A stretch of DNA of 64,000 nt from Colletotrichum lupini. Taxonomy: Eukaryota > Ascomycota > Sordariomycetes > Glomerellales > Glomerellaceae. Made by a program: the position numbers and the translations under genes. Location: positions 6,882,001-6,946,000 of the forward strand of contig NC_064676.1 of assembly GCF_023278565.1 (NCBI RefSeq). The letters run 5' to 3'. Below the pieces are notes generated by a model. It searched no databases. It was not told where the DNA came from and saw nothing but the letters and a program-made list of their open reading frames with translations. Position 1 is the first letter of the stretch. Every line of letters starts with the position of its first letter. This document shows positions 39,201-49,427 of this stretch, in pieces.

Positions 39201-41699
39201 AGTTTAATAAAGAAGTCTTTTATAATCCCGTATACGAGGAATAAGCTATTATGGGCGAGTAAGTAAATCTAATAATCTAAAAGATATAAGAACTCTTTAA
39301 TACTAACGATAAGTTAATTCGAGCACTTAGGGAAGTAGATCTAGACTTTAGAAATACTAATACTTAAGATAACTCTATAGTCGAGGATAGTATTATTATT
39401 AGATTTTTAACTATTTAGGACGCTAAGTAACCGATAGACGTACTCTAGGGTATAGTAAATAAGGCTAAAGAGGCTAATATAGTCTTATTATTATTATTAA
39501 CCCCTAAGATAACCCCCTTGCGCGAGCTCGGGGGTAGGAGTAAAGAAGGGGATATAATAACTAAGTTATAAATAGCTCTGCGTAGTCTATAGTCCTCCCT
39601 ATAAGCGCTTATATATACTACGGAGGTTCTTAAGCCTTTAATTCCTAACAGCTCTTAGTAAAACGCTAAAGTACGTAGTAAATAAGGTACCGATTACGAG
39701 AAAGTAATTCTTAACGCTAAAGTCGACGTTAGTAAGGAACCCTTATAATAAACCTCTATTATTATATAAGAATAGAGCTTATAAAAACCGCCTTATCGAG
39801 TACTAAATAAAGCTCTATTAGGTCCTAGACGTTTAAACCGGGCCCGCAGACCTCTATAACGCTCCGATAGTAGCATTTTCGCGACGCTCTTATATTTAAA
39901 TATAAGAAACGGTAATTACTATAACCGTCTCTAGGACTGCTTTTTCTTTACTTTTATACCTAATTAGTAAAAAGCTATAGAGGAAAGTAATATAGGATAT
40001 ATAATACTCTATTAAATAGTAAAAAGAGTAGTTTATAGGACCTACTTAGAGCGCTCCGGAGGAGTTTAGAAACTACGACTTATTAAAGTTAACTTCTAGA
40101 GCCTACTAAAGAAGTTTAGCGATATTAAATATCTCTTACTATAACTATAGAAGTTGCTTAGGGATACTATAGACGTAAAAATAAAAAAGCTAAGGGATAT
40201 TAGTATATAAGAAGAGGTCGACCGTAATTCTAAATAAGGGATCCCACTTTTATTAAAGTAGGTATATACTTATAAGCACGACGTTAATAACGAGGTTAGT
40301 AAGGTAAAAGTACGTATATATATAAGGGGGGATATATAACTACTTAACCCCTTATAAAATACGTACGCTTCGACGCTCGTTATAAAGGCCTTTAGGCTTA
40401 TAATAGTAATAGCTACCTAATTCGACCTTAAGGCAGACTAGTATAATACTATTAACGCATTTCTTAACGCACCTCTTAAGAGCGAGAAGCTAGTAATTAT
40501 TAAACTCCTAAAGGGATATAAGGTTATTAATAAAGTAAGTAAACTCTAACGCGCTCTATATAGCCTCTAAGACTTACTAATTCTTTAGTTCTAAACTTTT
40601 ACCTCTATACTCCATAGTATAAACATAATATATAGCTACGAAGAGATCTATATTTACTAAACCGCAAATAGGAAAGTAATACTAATATTCTACGTCGATA
40701 ACTTTATTATTCTATACTATCGAGACGACTAAAAAGCAGCTTAGGGGATCGTCGACGGTATAAAAGAATATATTAACCTTAAGGAGAATAGACCGATTAA
40801 TTACTTCCTTAGAGTGCGGATTTTACGAAACCGTACTACTTATAAGGTTTACCTTATTTACGACGTATATATCGAGCGAGTTACTAAGCGCTTCGACCTT
40901 ATAGATTTATTATATCTAGCTACCCCTCTTCCTTAAGAAGAGTTTAAACTAAACGAGGGGTAGGTAATAAAAGAGGAAATAAAGAGCTACTAAGAGAAGG
41001 TCGGGAGTATGCTTTATATAGCTATTATAATTAGACTAGACGTCGCCTTTACTTACTCGTAATTATTACGGTTCCTAACTAACCTAAGCGTAACTTATAT
41101 TAAAGTAATTAATTACTATATCTAATATCTCTATATAACGAGATATCTTACGCTCTACTACGGTAGTATACTAAGTATATAATTATTACTTCTAGCTAGA
41201 GATACTAGCTTCGTAAATAACGAGGTAATACGACGATTATCTTAGGGATATATAATATTCCTTTTTAGTAGCCTAATTTAATAAAAATTAGTACGCTAAG
41301 CGACGGTTACGACGTTAACTACCGAAGCTAAGCTTCTTTACCTTAAGGAAACCGCAAAAGAGACCATAGCTCTAAAGCGCCTTTTTAAGGACATTACCCT
41401 TAACCTAAGAGAAGTATAGTTAGTTAACTACGATAATTAGTAAACGATTCGACTTATCGTAGGGGAAAGAGAAAGAATAGTTACTTAACTTTGCTATATT
41501 AATATATAGAATATATAGCTAAGATAAGAGTACGCTAGAGGTAGCTTCGAGGTTACTTATATATTAATAAAAAACATACTAATAAATAGACTTATTAAAA
41601 ACATTTTACGAGCTAAGTTCGAACATTTCCGTATACTTCTTAACCTCTACGATACGTAAAAAGCTATTATAAATAGCTAAAATAGTTAAAAATGATTAA

Positions 41700-43445
41700 T
41701 TTAGGCCACGCTTAAAAAAACTTAATACCCGAAAGTAAATAATAGACGGAACTTAGAGTGCGGCCTAGAGGCCTAAAATAAATAAAATAACTTTGCCCTA
41801 TAAGGTATACGTATATAAAAATAAGACCTAGGCTTGCGCTTACTATTTAAACTCTTAGTTTATAAAGTACGCGATTACTAAGAGTATAGCGTTACTAAAA
41901 AAGAGGGTTAATACGCGCGCTAAAAAACGTATTTTATATACCTCGAAGTTTATAAAGCTAGGAGTAGCGGGGGTAGTAGGGGGTATAAGAACTAAAATAA
42001 CTATTAAGTTAACGACTTAGGGTATAAAAGCGGGTAGCGTAATAGGAGGTTAGTTATAAACGACTACGATAAGTATAAAAGAGGACCGGGGGCGCGCGTT
42101 AAAGAAGTCTTCTATATAGAAACTAATATAGTTCTTATATATCCTCTAGTTATTATATATTTAATAGACGATACTATAGAGCTTAGTAATATCTTACTAA
42201 AACTATAGTTAGAAGTGCGCTTCTTAACGATAAAAAAGGATAATATATTTACGAAAGAGGGAGCGCTATTTATAATAGCCTCGGTAAGGGCCTAGGCTAT
42301 CGGCTATAAAACGACCGGTATATTAATATACCCTTTAGCTAAATAGCTATTAAAATAGCGCGCATACCGGCTACTACTTCTTATAAAATAACGACTACTA
42401 TCCTTAGTATTAGTATACTAGAGGGCTATTTTAAAATAGGGTAGGTACTAGATCTCCCGTTCCTTAAGAGCCTCTTTTTTAAGCTTTTTAGGGACTAAGT
42501 ATACGTTAAATAGGCCTAGAATAGTAAAGAGAACTATACTTATTACAGGGGTGCCTTAGCCTCTCGGCGTTCTTTTTTACTTCTTATTACTTTTTTAAAA
42601 AGAGCTAGCCTTGCGTTTTTTAAACCCTAAAATAATATTAAATATAAACTCTTAAAATAATAAGTATACGATATACCCTTCTTAGAGGGCTTATTATCTA
42701 AACTAGTCTTATTTTTATTTTTAAACTCCGAGGGGGGGATAGGTAAAAGCCTATTAGAGCTCTTATTATTACTATTTATTTTATTATCGCCCTTATTACG
42801 GCCACTAAAAAGAGCCTCGAACTTAATAAAGTCCTTAGCGTCTTAATTAATAACTTTAATATCTTCCTAACTAAGGAGAGAGAGCTTAGTAGCCAGGCCT
42901 TAATAAGCGGGTAAGAGGTTACGGGGGGGGGGGGGGAACGACCTAAAGGGGCTCGTTAGTATTATTACCTATTTAAACTCTTAATAAACCGTATAATACG
43001 TATATAAGAGGTATTATAAAAATTACGCAAAACTTATTATTATTTCTAGATATATTAGATATTTATATTTAAAATAAAATTAGTAAACGATTCGACGGCG
43101 CAGGCGCGCGCGCGCAGTAGACGGGGGTACTTATAATAACTATAAAAGGTTAAAAAAAAAAAAGAAATAATAGCTAAGCGACGCCGCGAGAATTTAGATA
43201 TATATAAGGCGGCTAGGTAGCCTCGCCCTTAGTAATTTATATACTAAAAGTAGTAAAATACGTACTATTCCGGGTTAGGATTCTATTTACTTTAGACAAA
43301 AGGATATATTTATAATAAACGCGGCTTAAAAGACGCGTATCCCTTGTGCTTAATTTTCTCTTATTTATATTTAACTAAATTAGGCCTTTATAAGGGTATT
43401 TAGAGATTCTATCTTAGGCACAATAGCTCCCTAGCAATAGTAATT
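41700..43445. other. Unassigned internal segment between RNase H relic and 3' LTR
   Basis: About 1.75 kb inside the copia element, longer than a normal 3' untranslated part. It contains a run of G residues near 42924-42937. Stretches of both strands have few stops (for example minus strand about 42000-42350), but no family was recognised. It may be an extra open frame, a captured sequence or a third degraded insertion. Confidence 0.4.
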
Positions 43446-43453
43446 GGGGGGTG

Positions 43454-43630
43454 TGTTACGTAATAAGGATAGTAATCGCACCTTATAAAGTGCCCGTTAC
43501 GTGCTAAATTACGTATCTATCTTAGATATCGTGTATATAGACCTTCTCTTTTTATCTATTTCTACTTTGATAGTTAAGCTACTTTTACTATACTCCGTAT
43601 GCCCATTGCTACGTGCTATAACTCGTGATA
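43454..43630 (+). repeat. 3' LTR of the copia element
   Basis: 177 bp, same length as the 5' LTR with no indel, ending CTCGTGATA just before the GAATG target duplication. Confidence 0.93.
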
Positions 43631-44435
43631 GAATGCTATAAAAATAACGTCTACTTACTATTCTTACTACTACACACTTCCTATATCCTCTAGCCGTTAG
43701 ATATAGCTATTTTTAGACCTATTAAGTCTAAGTATAGGAAGGAGCTTAGTAAGGAGGACATAGTAGATAATTCTACTATTATTAGAAAGCGGTACTTCTT
43801 AAGCTATTACTAAAAAGCTCGTTTAGCTAGTCTAACGTCGTTAAATATACGAAGTAGGTAGAAAGTAACTAGACTATATCCCCCTAACATAGCCAGACTA
43901 CTTACTAATCTAATAGTCCTACCTAACCTAGTTATACTAACTAAAAAGACCGTAAATACTAGGCAAGTGATTAGTAATATTAGAAAAGCTATTAACTAGG
44001 CATTAGCGGCGTCTATTATTAACTAGTTAATATTTAGGAAGGCTAGCGAGCTCTGCGATTAGTTAAAGTTATTTATAGAGCTTAGTCTAGACTATAATAC
44101 TTAACGACTACTATTTAGAAAGGTAAAAAAGGCATTTAGCGAGTAGGCCTACTATCTAGTAGTATCTTAGTACTATATTCGAGTTCTAAAAGCCAAAGTT
44201 AACTAATTAAAGCCGCAGAAAAAAAAGAGTATACTAATAGACCTAAATACTAAGTTTGCGAATATCTAAGATATATAAAGAGCTTAAGAGGACTCTAGCG
44301 ACCGTCTAGTTAGTCCTAGTCGACTCGCAGGGGTCGAATTACCTAGGGAGAATAATAACTATATTATTGTGGTAATAAAAGATAGTTAATTAATTAAGTA
44401 TAGTTAGTGGCGATGTTTTGATACCATGTTTTGAT

Positions 44436-44463
44436 GGGGTGGCCAAAAGGGGGTGGGTCGACT
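44436..44463 (-). repeat. Right terminal inverted repeat of the pogo-like element
   Basis: Perfect reverse complement of the 28-bp left repeat, followed directly by the TA target duplication and then by in-frame host coding sequence. Confidence 0.95.
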
Positions 44464-44963
44464 TAATCAACCAGAACATCTTCAACGGCCGCCCCGAAAA
44501 CGCGTTTGGCTCGACGTCAATGCACCTATCCTTCACCAACTGGGAGAGGTCTCTTGAGGAGCCAATATCCGGGGGTCTACAGGATACGCAAGTCATGAAA
44601 ATGGAGTCCGTTGTCTCCATTCGTGAGGCTGGCTCTTGGGTCGGCGACGTCGACGTCGTCCGCGCGCTCCGTAACGAGCGCGTGAGCAAGCTTCGCCCGC
44701 AGCCGTCCTGCACCCACGACATAAATGGGCTCTACGGAGCGCATCTTACGTCGATTGAATCCTGGGATGAGCTGAGGAATTGCAACTCGGGGAACGTGGT
44801 GATCAGAGCACACGGGAATTGGGTAGCACGGCTCGCCTGCATATCTTTTCTATCGCAGGGTATCCAGCGGGGTGACTTCAGGTTTGAGAGTGTCATCGTC
44901 TGCCCCCAGCAAGTCTGTTGGAAATGTGTCGAGAAGTTTTCGCCTTGCGTTTACGTGTACTAG

Positions 44964-45828
44964 AAATTGATTCCTCCTCTTGTCTGGCCATACACCGAGT
45001 GTAAACATCCGCCTCAGAGGACCCGTGATAACAAAAAAATGAGAACAAAAACCCCCCCTCTATTGATACGAGTATATTACAGGAGGATGTCATGTTGGTG
45101 TTTCGCTGTGAAGTCTTGCCGAACTCCATTTACAAGACTGCCCACAACCGCAGCACGACTCCGGTCACCACGCACCCGTTTACTCGACTCGGGCAACTTG
45201 GTGTCGGCGTCATACAGGGCGTTATGACTAAGGAAGCACAGGGACTTGTTGGCAAAATGGCATCAATCCATCCGTCTCCAATCTCTCATCAGATTGCCTT
45301 TCGATATCCTCTAATAGCCTGCCGTAAAGTATTATCACTCCGCGCAGGCATGTCCAGACGCCATTCTGTGCTCGATGAGATGCTACTTTCCAACGTCACG
45401 GGCCTGATTTACAAAAGCGAGACCGAGCAGAGTTGCACTTGGAGCTTAAAAAACATGGCGAAGATCAAGCGGATTGGCTTTGCAATCGGATGTAATTTCA
45501 ACATAGTTTTCAGGACTAGTAGCTTTTAGGATGACGACTTACTCTCGAAACTTCGATCTCCGCCACTCAGGTAGCTATCCATCGACTACCTAGCGGATGT
45601 CAATCACGAATCCTCTGCCAGCCGTGATGATGCAATGCATCCTCGATTGATCATCAAACTTTTTTGAATTTCTCAAAGTTCGAATATTCCGATTGGAAAG
45701 ATATTGCCGCTGACAGGCATGACAGTCAGGATCGTGAGAGATTCATAAGAGCTCGGGCGTCTGTAAGACTAAACAGTAGGTAGCATGTAATTACCATATG
45801 TCAGCAGTCTCTTGAGTAAAACCCTATC
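44964..45828. other. Intergenic region
   Basis: About 860 bp. A 145-codon plus-strand frame (45092-45529) has no recognisable domain and no clear relation to neighbouring genes; it is not annotated as a gene. Base composition is normal, in contrast to the adjoining transposon. Confidence 0.5.
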
Positions 45829-46943
45829 ATGTCTTCCATCTCTATCACACAGAGGGTAGCAGTGCTCGAGCAACACGGTAAGCCTCTCGTTATTGTCGAA
45901 GACAGACCCATCCCAGAAGCTACCCCCGGCAGTCTCGTCGTCAAAGTCCTCGCCAGACCACTTTCGCGCTACGCAAGAACCGCATTCGACGGCACGATCC
46001 CGGCTCCCCTCCTCGATCCGCCCTTTGTCCCGTGCCCAAGAACTCTCGGGTACGTGCACAAAATTGGCAGTGGCACAACATCCTCCAAGGAAAGAGACTT
46101 GGTACACGTTGAGCCTGTAGTCACGGCTCGCGATGATCCGAACGTATTCATCATGCAAGGCCACGTCAAGGGGCCGCCTGGCGACAAAACGGACAGGTTA
46201 GCCGAGGGAGAGTTTCGTGATGGTGCTCTGCAGCAGTATCAGCGCGTTCCACTCGAAAACGCCTACCGTATAGACGAGAAACTCATCGGAGAGTTAGGCA
46301 TCGACCTGATCAACCTCGTCTCCATCAGCACGTTTTCTCCAGCTGCCGGAGCTATCTTTGAGTCAGCGAAGCTCAAAGTCTGCGATACAATCATCATTGG
46401 GCCATCGGGTGGATGGTGGAAGCGCGATTGAGTTGCCTTGGCGGTTGGAGCAAACGTCGTTGCCCTTGGACGAAACGCAGAGCTGGTACAAGCCATGAAG
46501 CAGATTTTGAAGTCTTCTCGGCTTAGTACTGTTCTCATGACGGGCGACGTCGATGCAGATGCCGCTGCCATTCTCGCGGCCACACCTTGTGGTGGAGGGG
46601 CGGACGTTTTCAACGATTGGTCTCCCGGCGGCGTCACCGTCGCTCCCTTTCTTCCATCGGCCATTCGCGCGCTCAAATCAGGCGGGCGGATCGTAGTTAG
46701 CGGTGGAGCTTACGGCTTCTTGGAGGTTCCGTACATTTCAATGGTGTTCAACAGATTGTCAGTCGAAGGTTCGCTCATGTGCAATCGCGACTCATGATAA
46801 GACTGATTCACATGATCGAATCAGGACAGCTTGATATCAGCACTGGAAGTGGCACTCAGGTTCGGAAGTTTGGACTTCACGAGATTGACAAAGCTATCGC
46901 AATCACTGAAGAAACAACCGATGGAGAAGCCATACTGTTGTAA
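45829..46943 (+). pseudogene. MDR alcohol dehydrogenase-like gene with frameshifts
   Basis: A zinc-type alcohol-dehydrogenase-like/quinone reductase homologue of about 370 codons. The first 200 codons are open (VAVLEQHGKPLVIVEDRPIP .. CPRTLGYVHKIGSG .. DGALQQYQRVPLENAYRID .. LVSISTFSPAAGAIFE). At 46398-46435 the glycine-rich NAD(P) loop is disturbed: reading one extra T after GGTGGATGG and one missing base before CCTTGG would give GGWGSAIELALAVGANVV, but the actual frame hits TGA at 46429-46431. A third shift near 46795 separates the last 50 codons (MIESGQLDISTGSG .. AIAITEETTDGEAILL). Three indels with otherwise well kept sequence indicate a recent pseudogene or assembly errors. The reductase at 12849 is a different subfamily. 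Confidence 0.8.
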
Positions 46944-47367
46944 CTCCTAACCAGGTCGACTAACAGCTTTACGGTGTTTAGCATCACCTTCAGAGTCTTA
47001 GGCTCAACTTGACAGAAACAATTTCATTCTCATCCAGACGACTTCCATGTCCTGAGTAGATTATGGATGGCAATTCTCATACAAAGAGAACAGAGGAAAA
47101 AGACTTCATCCTTTATTTGCTTCAGTAGTTGTATGATTGTGCATTAGCCACTTCCTCATGTTCACCTGTCAACCCCGGGTCTAGCGCCACATTTCCCCTG
47201 TTCCGAATTCGAAGGATGCAGTGCAACGCTGCTGCCTGATTGGGCAATCTCACATCCCAAAGTCCTCATTTCTGTTTTTCAATCTTATTCCAAACTTCCT
47301 GTCGCTTATTCATCCCGAATCCTCCCCAATCCTAGAGAAATCGAATGAGACAGTGCCACCAAATACA
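46944..47367. other. Intergenic region
   Basis: About 420 bp between the pseudogene and the HET-domain gene. The frame of the HET gene is open from 47221, but the ATG at 47368 has the better context and begins the polar N-terminus. Nothing else is seen. Confidence 0.55.
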
Positions 47368-49383
47368 ATGGCGAGACCAAACGAAATAGACGAACCCTTC
47401 TCAAATCTGGCCCTGGACCCCTCATCACCACCTCTCCCACTCCTAATCAAACCCTCAAAGTCACCTCTCCGCACTCTCTTCACCCGCAAGTCCCCTCCCC
47501 CTCTTCAAGCCACTCCCCTCTCCTATACCCCCCTCAAACAAAATGAAATACGCCTCGTCAACCTTCAAGCGGGGCCTCCTTCAACCCCAGTAACCCTCAC
47601 AACCGAAACAACACCCCTCTCATCAGCAGGATACACAGCCCTCTCCTACGTCTGGGGCAGTCCCTCTGACACCCTCGCCATCTACGTCGACAACCACGTC
47701 TTCCAAGCCACAAGAAACCTCCACTCCGCCCTTCAGCACATCCGCCTCTTCCTGAAGCCATCGCAGGTTATCCCGCTATGGATCGATGCTATATCGATAA
47801 ACCAGGCAGATACCACAGAACGAAGCCAACAAGTCTCGCAAATGAGGGAGATTTATACTTCAGCAGACCTAGTCTTGACTTGGCTCGGTCCGGATCTCGC
47901 CCCGGGGCTGACGTACCTCCGCGAACTAGGCGACCACGCGCTCGCCGTCTCTCAAAACAGTAAAGGACCGCCGAAACTTCTTCCCAGCCACGTTAAGGAC
48001 CGGTATACAACAATACGTGAGACTGTCAGAGTCTTTCAGTCAACCTACTGGAACCGAGTCTGGACGGTGCAGGAGCATACCGCTCCCACTGACTTCGGGG
48101 TCTTCCTCTCCGGCACGGCATGGGTAGATCGTACTGCCTTCCTGCCCGCCACGATCCTCTATACGCAAGCATTGAACTGGCTCAGGGATGACTTGCGGAG
48201 ACGGGGCGCGGATGCCTCGTTTGTGGATGCCACGCTCGCGAGGGTGAAGAAAGTTGTTCATGATCTCAAGATGAGCTATGCGCGGATGGCGGCTTCTAAC
48301 GAAAGTGACGGATCGTCCGGCGGGATGAAAGCCGCTTTTGCGTCTGAGAAGATCCATCAGGTTGAACCAAGCCATGGGAAAAAACCAGGGGTCCACAGAT
48401 TCAATCTCATCAGCCTCCTCTAACGATTCCGCGATCTTCAGGCAACGGACCCGCGAGATCGCATCTATGCGCCGCTGAACCTCCTCGATGGCAGTTCTCA
48501 TGAGGAACCTATCATTCCTGTTGACTACTCCCTCACTGTTCAACAACTCTACACCTCCGTCGCCAATTATCTCTTAAAAGATGGAGAGTACTGGCCTCTA
48601 AGCATCCTCGAGATCTGCCGCTTCGGGTCATCAGACCTACCCTCTTGGGTGCCAGACTGGCAGGTCCTCCCAAGAAAAGTTCTTTCGCGAGACGTCACTA
48701 CAGGAGAGCAAGTTGTCTGTGCGAGTAAGGGGTACCCCGTTGACACAAGACCTTGGAGAGTGCTGGACGAGACTCGGTTGCAGATTACAGCTGTGCAGGT
48801 TGATGTCGTGATACAAGCATGGGAGGCTTTTGACGCATTGAGCGTGCCTCGAAACAAGTCTTACCCAACGTACACCCTGAAGAACCCCGGTGAAAGGTAC
48901 GCGACCGGAAACAAGACTGTATTAGAAGCCTTCCACGGACTAGCAGGAATCGAACCGAGATCTGAAGATGGTGAAGAGGTGGAGATATATCGCCAAGAGG
49001 ATTGGCATCGCAACCCAGGGATGATGGGACGCTTCAATCGCCGCCGTTTGATCCGTACGGAGAGCGGTCTTGTCGGCCTGGCTCCGGCTGAGGCCGTCCA
49101 AGGCGATAAAGTCTGGCTGGTTCCTGGAGCGAACATGTTCTACATTCTCAGACCTGTATTAGACGATGAAAGTCACGCGCTTATCGGTGAGGTTTACCTC
49201 CAAGGTCTCATGCATGGAGAGGTACGGGGGTTTCTAGGCGATTCTGGAACGCAAACTGTCATTACACTCATTCAGGGTATAACATCTATCATGAAAAGGA
49301 CCGACCCAATATCTACAAACTTTTCCCATTTCCACATTAGAGGTGTAGCCGTAGCAGGAGTAAGCACCACGACTCATCATTAA
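47368..49383 (+). pseudogene. HET-domain (heterokaryon incompatibility) gene with one in-frame stop
   Basis: Two open parts in one frame, 47368-48423 and 48424-49383, are separated only by TAA at 48421-48423. The HET domain is clear: YTALSYVWGS near residue 95, IPLWIDAISINQADTTERSQQV, MREIYTSADLVLTWLG, and VFQSTYWNRVWTVQE. The second part continues with RFRDLQATDPRDRIYAPLNLL, PVDYSLTVQQLYTSVANYLL and LPSWVPDW, the standard downstream blocks, and ends with a GLVGLAP.AVQGDKVWLVPGA segment. Full length would be 671 codons. HET proteins trigger cell death on non-self recognition. The stop can derive from CAA by one C-to-T change. An intron ending CTTCAG at about 48440 could remove it, but its donor would be weak and would delete part of a conserved block. 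The product is probably truncated at 351 aa. Confidence 0.8.
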
Positions 49384-49427
49384 CGAGACTCTCATCCTTC
49401 TATCATCCTTATTCGAAAATTAACAAC

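Larger units (their letters stand above)
36050..43630 (+). mobile_element. Ty1/copia LTR retrotransposon, RIP-mutated
   Basis: A 7581-bp element with 177-bp LTRs (36050-36226 and 43454-43630) flanked by the 5-bp duplication GAATG (36045-36049 and 43631-43635). It lies in the transposase gene of the pogo-like element, same orientation. A purine tract GGGGGGTG precedes the 3' LTR. Allowing for C-to-T and G-to-A changes, the copia order can be read on the plus strand: a pre-integrase block near 38260-38340 (FRIGYLGPNTLY), integrase near 38440-38900 (AIAKARKIRLFTNLFTNL, YNITP), reverse transcriptase near 40400-40720 (AFLNAPL, ALYSL, and YVDN at 40691-40702 where YVDD is expected), and RNase H near 41320-41450 (EAKLLYLKETAKETIALKRLF). 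Stops throughout make it inactive. Confidence 0.92.
35008..44463 (+). mobile_element. Pogo/Fot1-like DNA transposon, RIP-mutated, carrying a nested copia element
   Basis: Flanked by TA on both sides (35006-35007 and 44464-44465) and bounded by perfect 28-bp terminal inverted repeats beginning AGTCGACCCA. Without the nested element and its 5-bp duplication the transposon is about 1870 bp, the usual size of Fot1/pogo elements. The transposase runs left to right: a Psq-type helix-turn-helix relic near 35190-35290 (RALEAIRRGLLVNRALIKFG), then on the far side of the copia insertion, from about 43636, a stretch reading like the pogo DDE domain, with LLQPLD as TAG-mutated codons followed by IAIFRPIKSKYRKEL. 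Numerous TAG/TAA codons and very low CpA content indicate RIP. It cannot encode an active transposase now. Confidence 0.9.
32574..44963 (+). pseudogene. Large protein of unknown function, split by a nested transposon
   Basis: Exon 1 (32574-34748, 725 codons) is followed by an intron (34749-34866, GTAAGA..TTTTAG) and exon 2 from 34867. Exon 2 is cut at 35007 by the transposon and resumes at 44466, ending at TAG 44961-44963. The two halves are in the same frame when one copy of the TA target duplication is removed, giving a protein of about 938 aa. I recall the pattern FGNVHGTALYQPC .. VCGVSFGDSIFVPEN .. STSMHLSFT .. SIREAGSWVGDVDVV from fungal proteins of unknown function; no catalytic motif, signal peptide or membrane helix is seen. 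The N-terminal half is helical. The host sequence on both sides has normal GC content and no extra stops. Whether a truncated 770-codon product is made, or the element is spliced, is open. Confidence 0.8.

Noticed and set aside
45092..45529. 145-codon plus-strand frame after the split gene
   Set aside because: No domain, no splice or promoter support; could be a chance frame in 3' flanking DNA.
48389..48440. Possible intron removing the TAA in the HET-domain gene
   Set aside because: It has a CTAAC-like branch and a CAG end, but the donor GTCCAC is weak and it would delete residues matching the usual block before ATDPRD; a true nonsense codon explains the data better.
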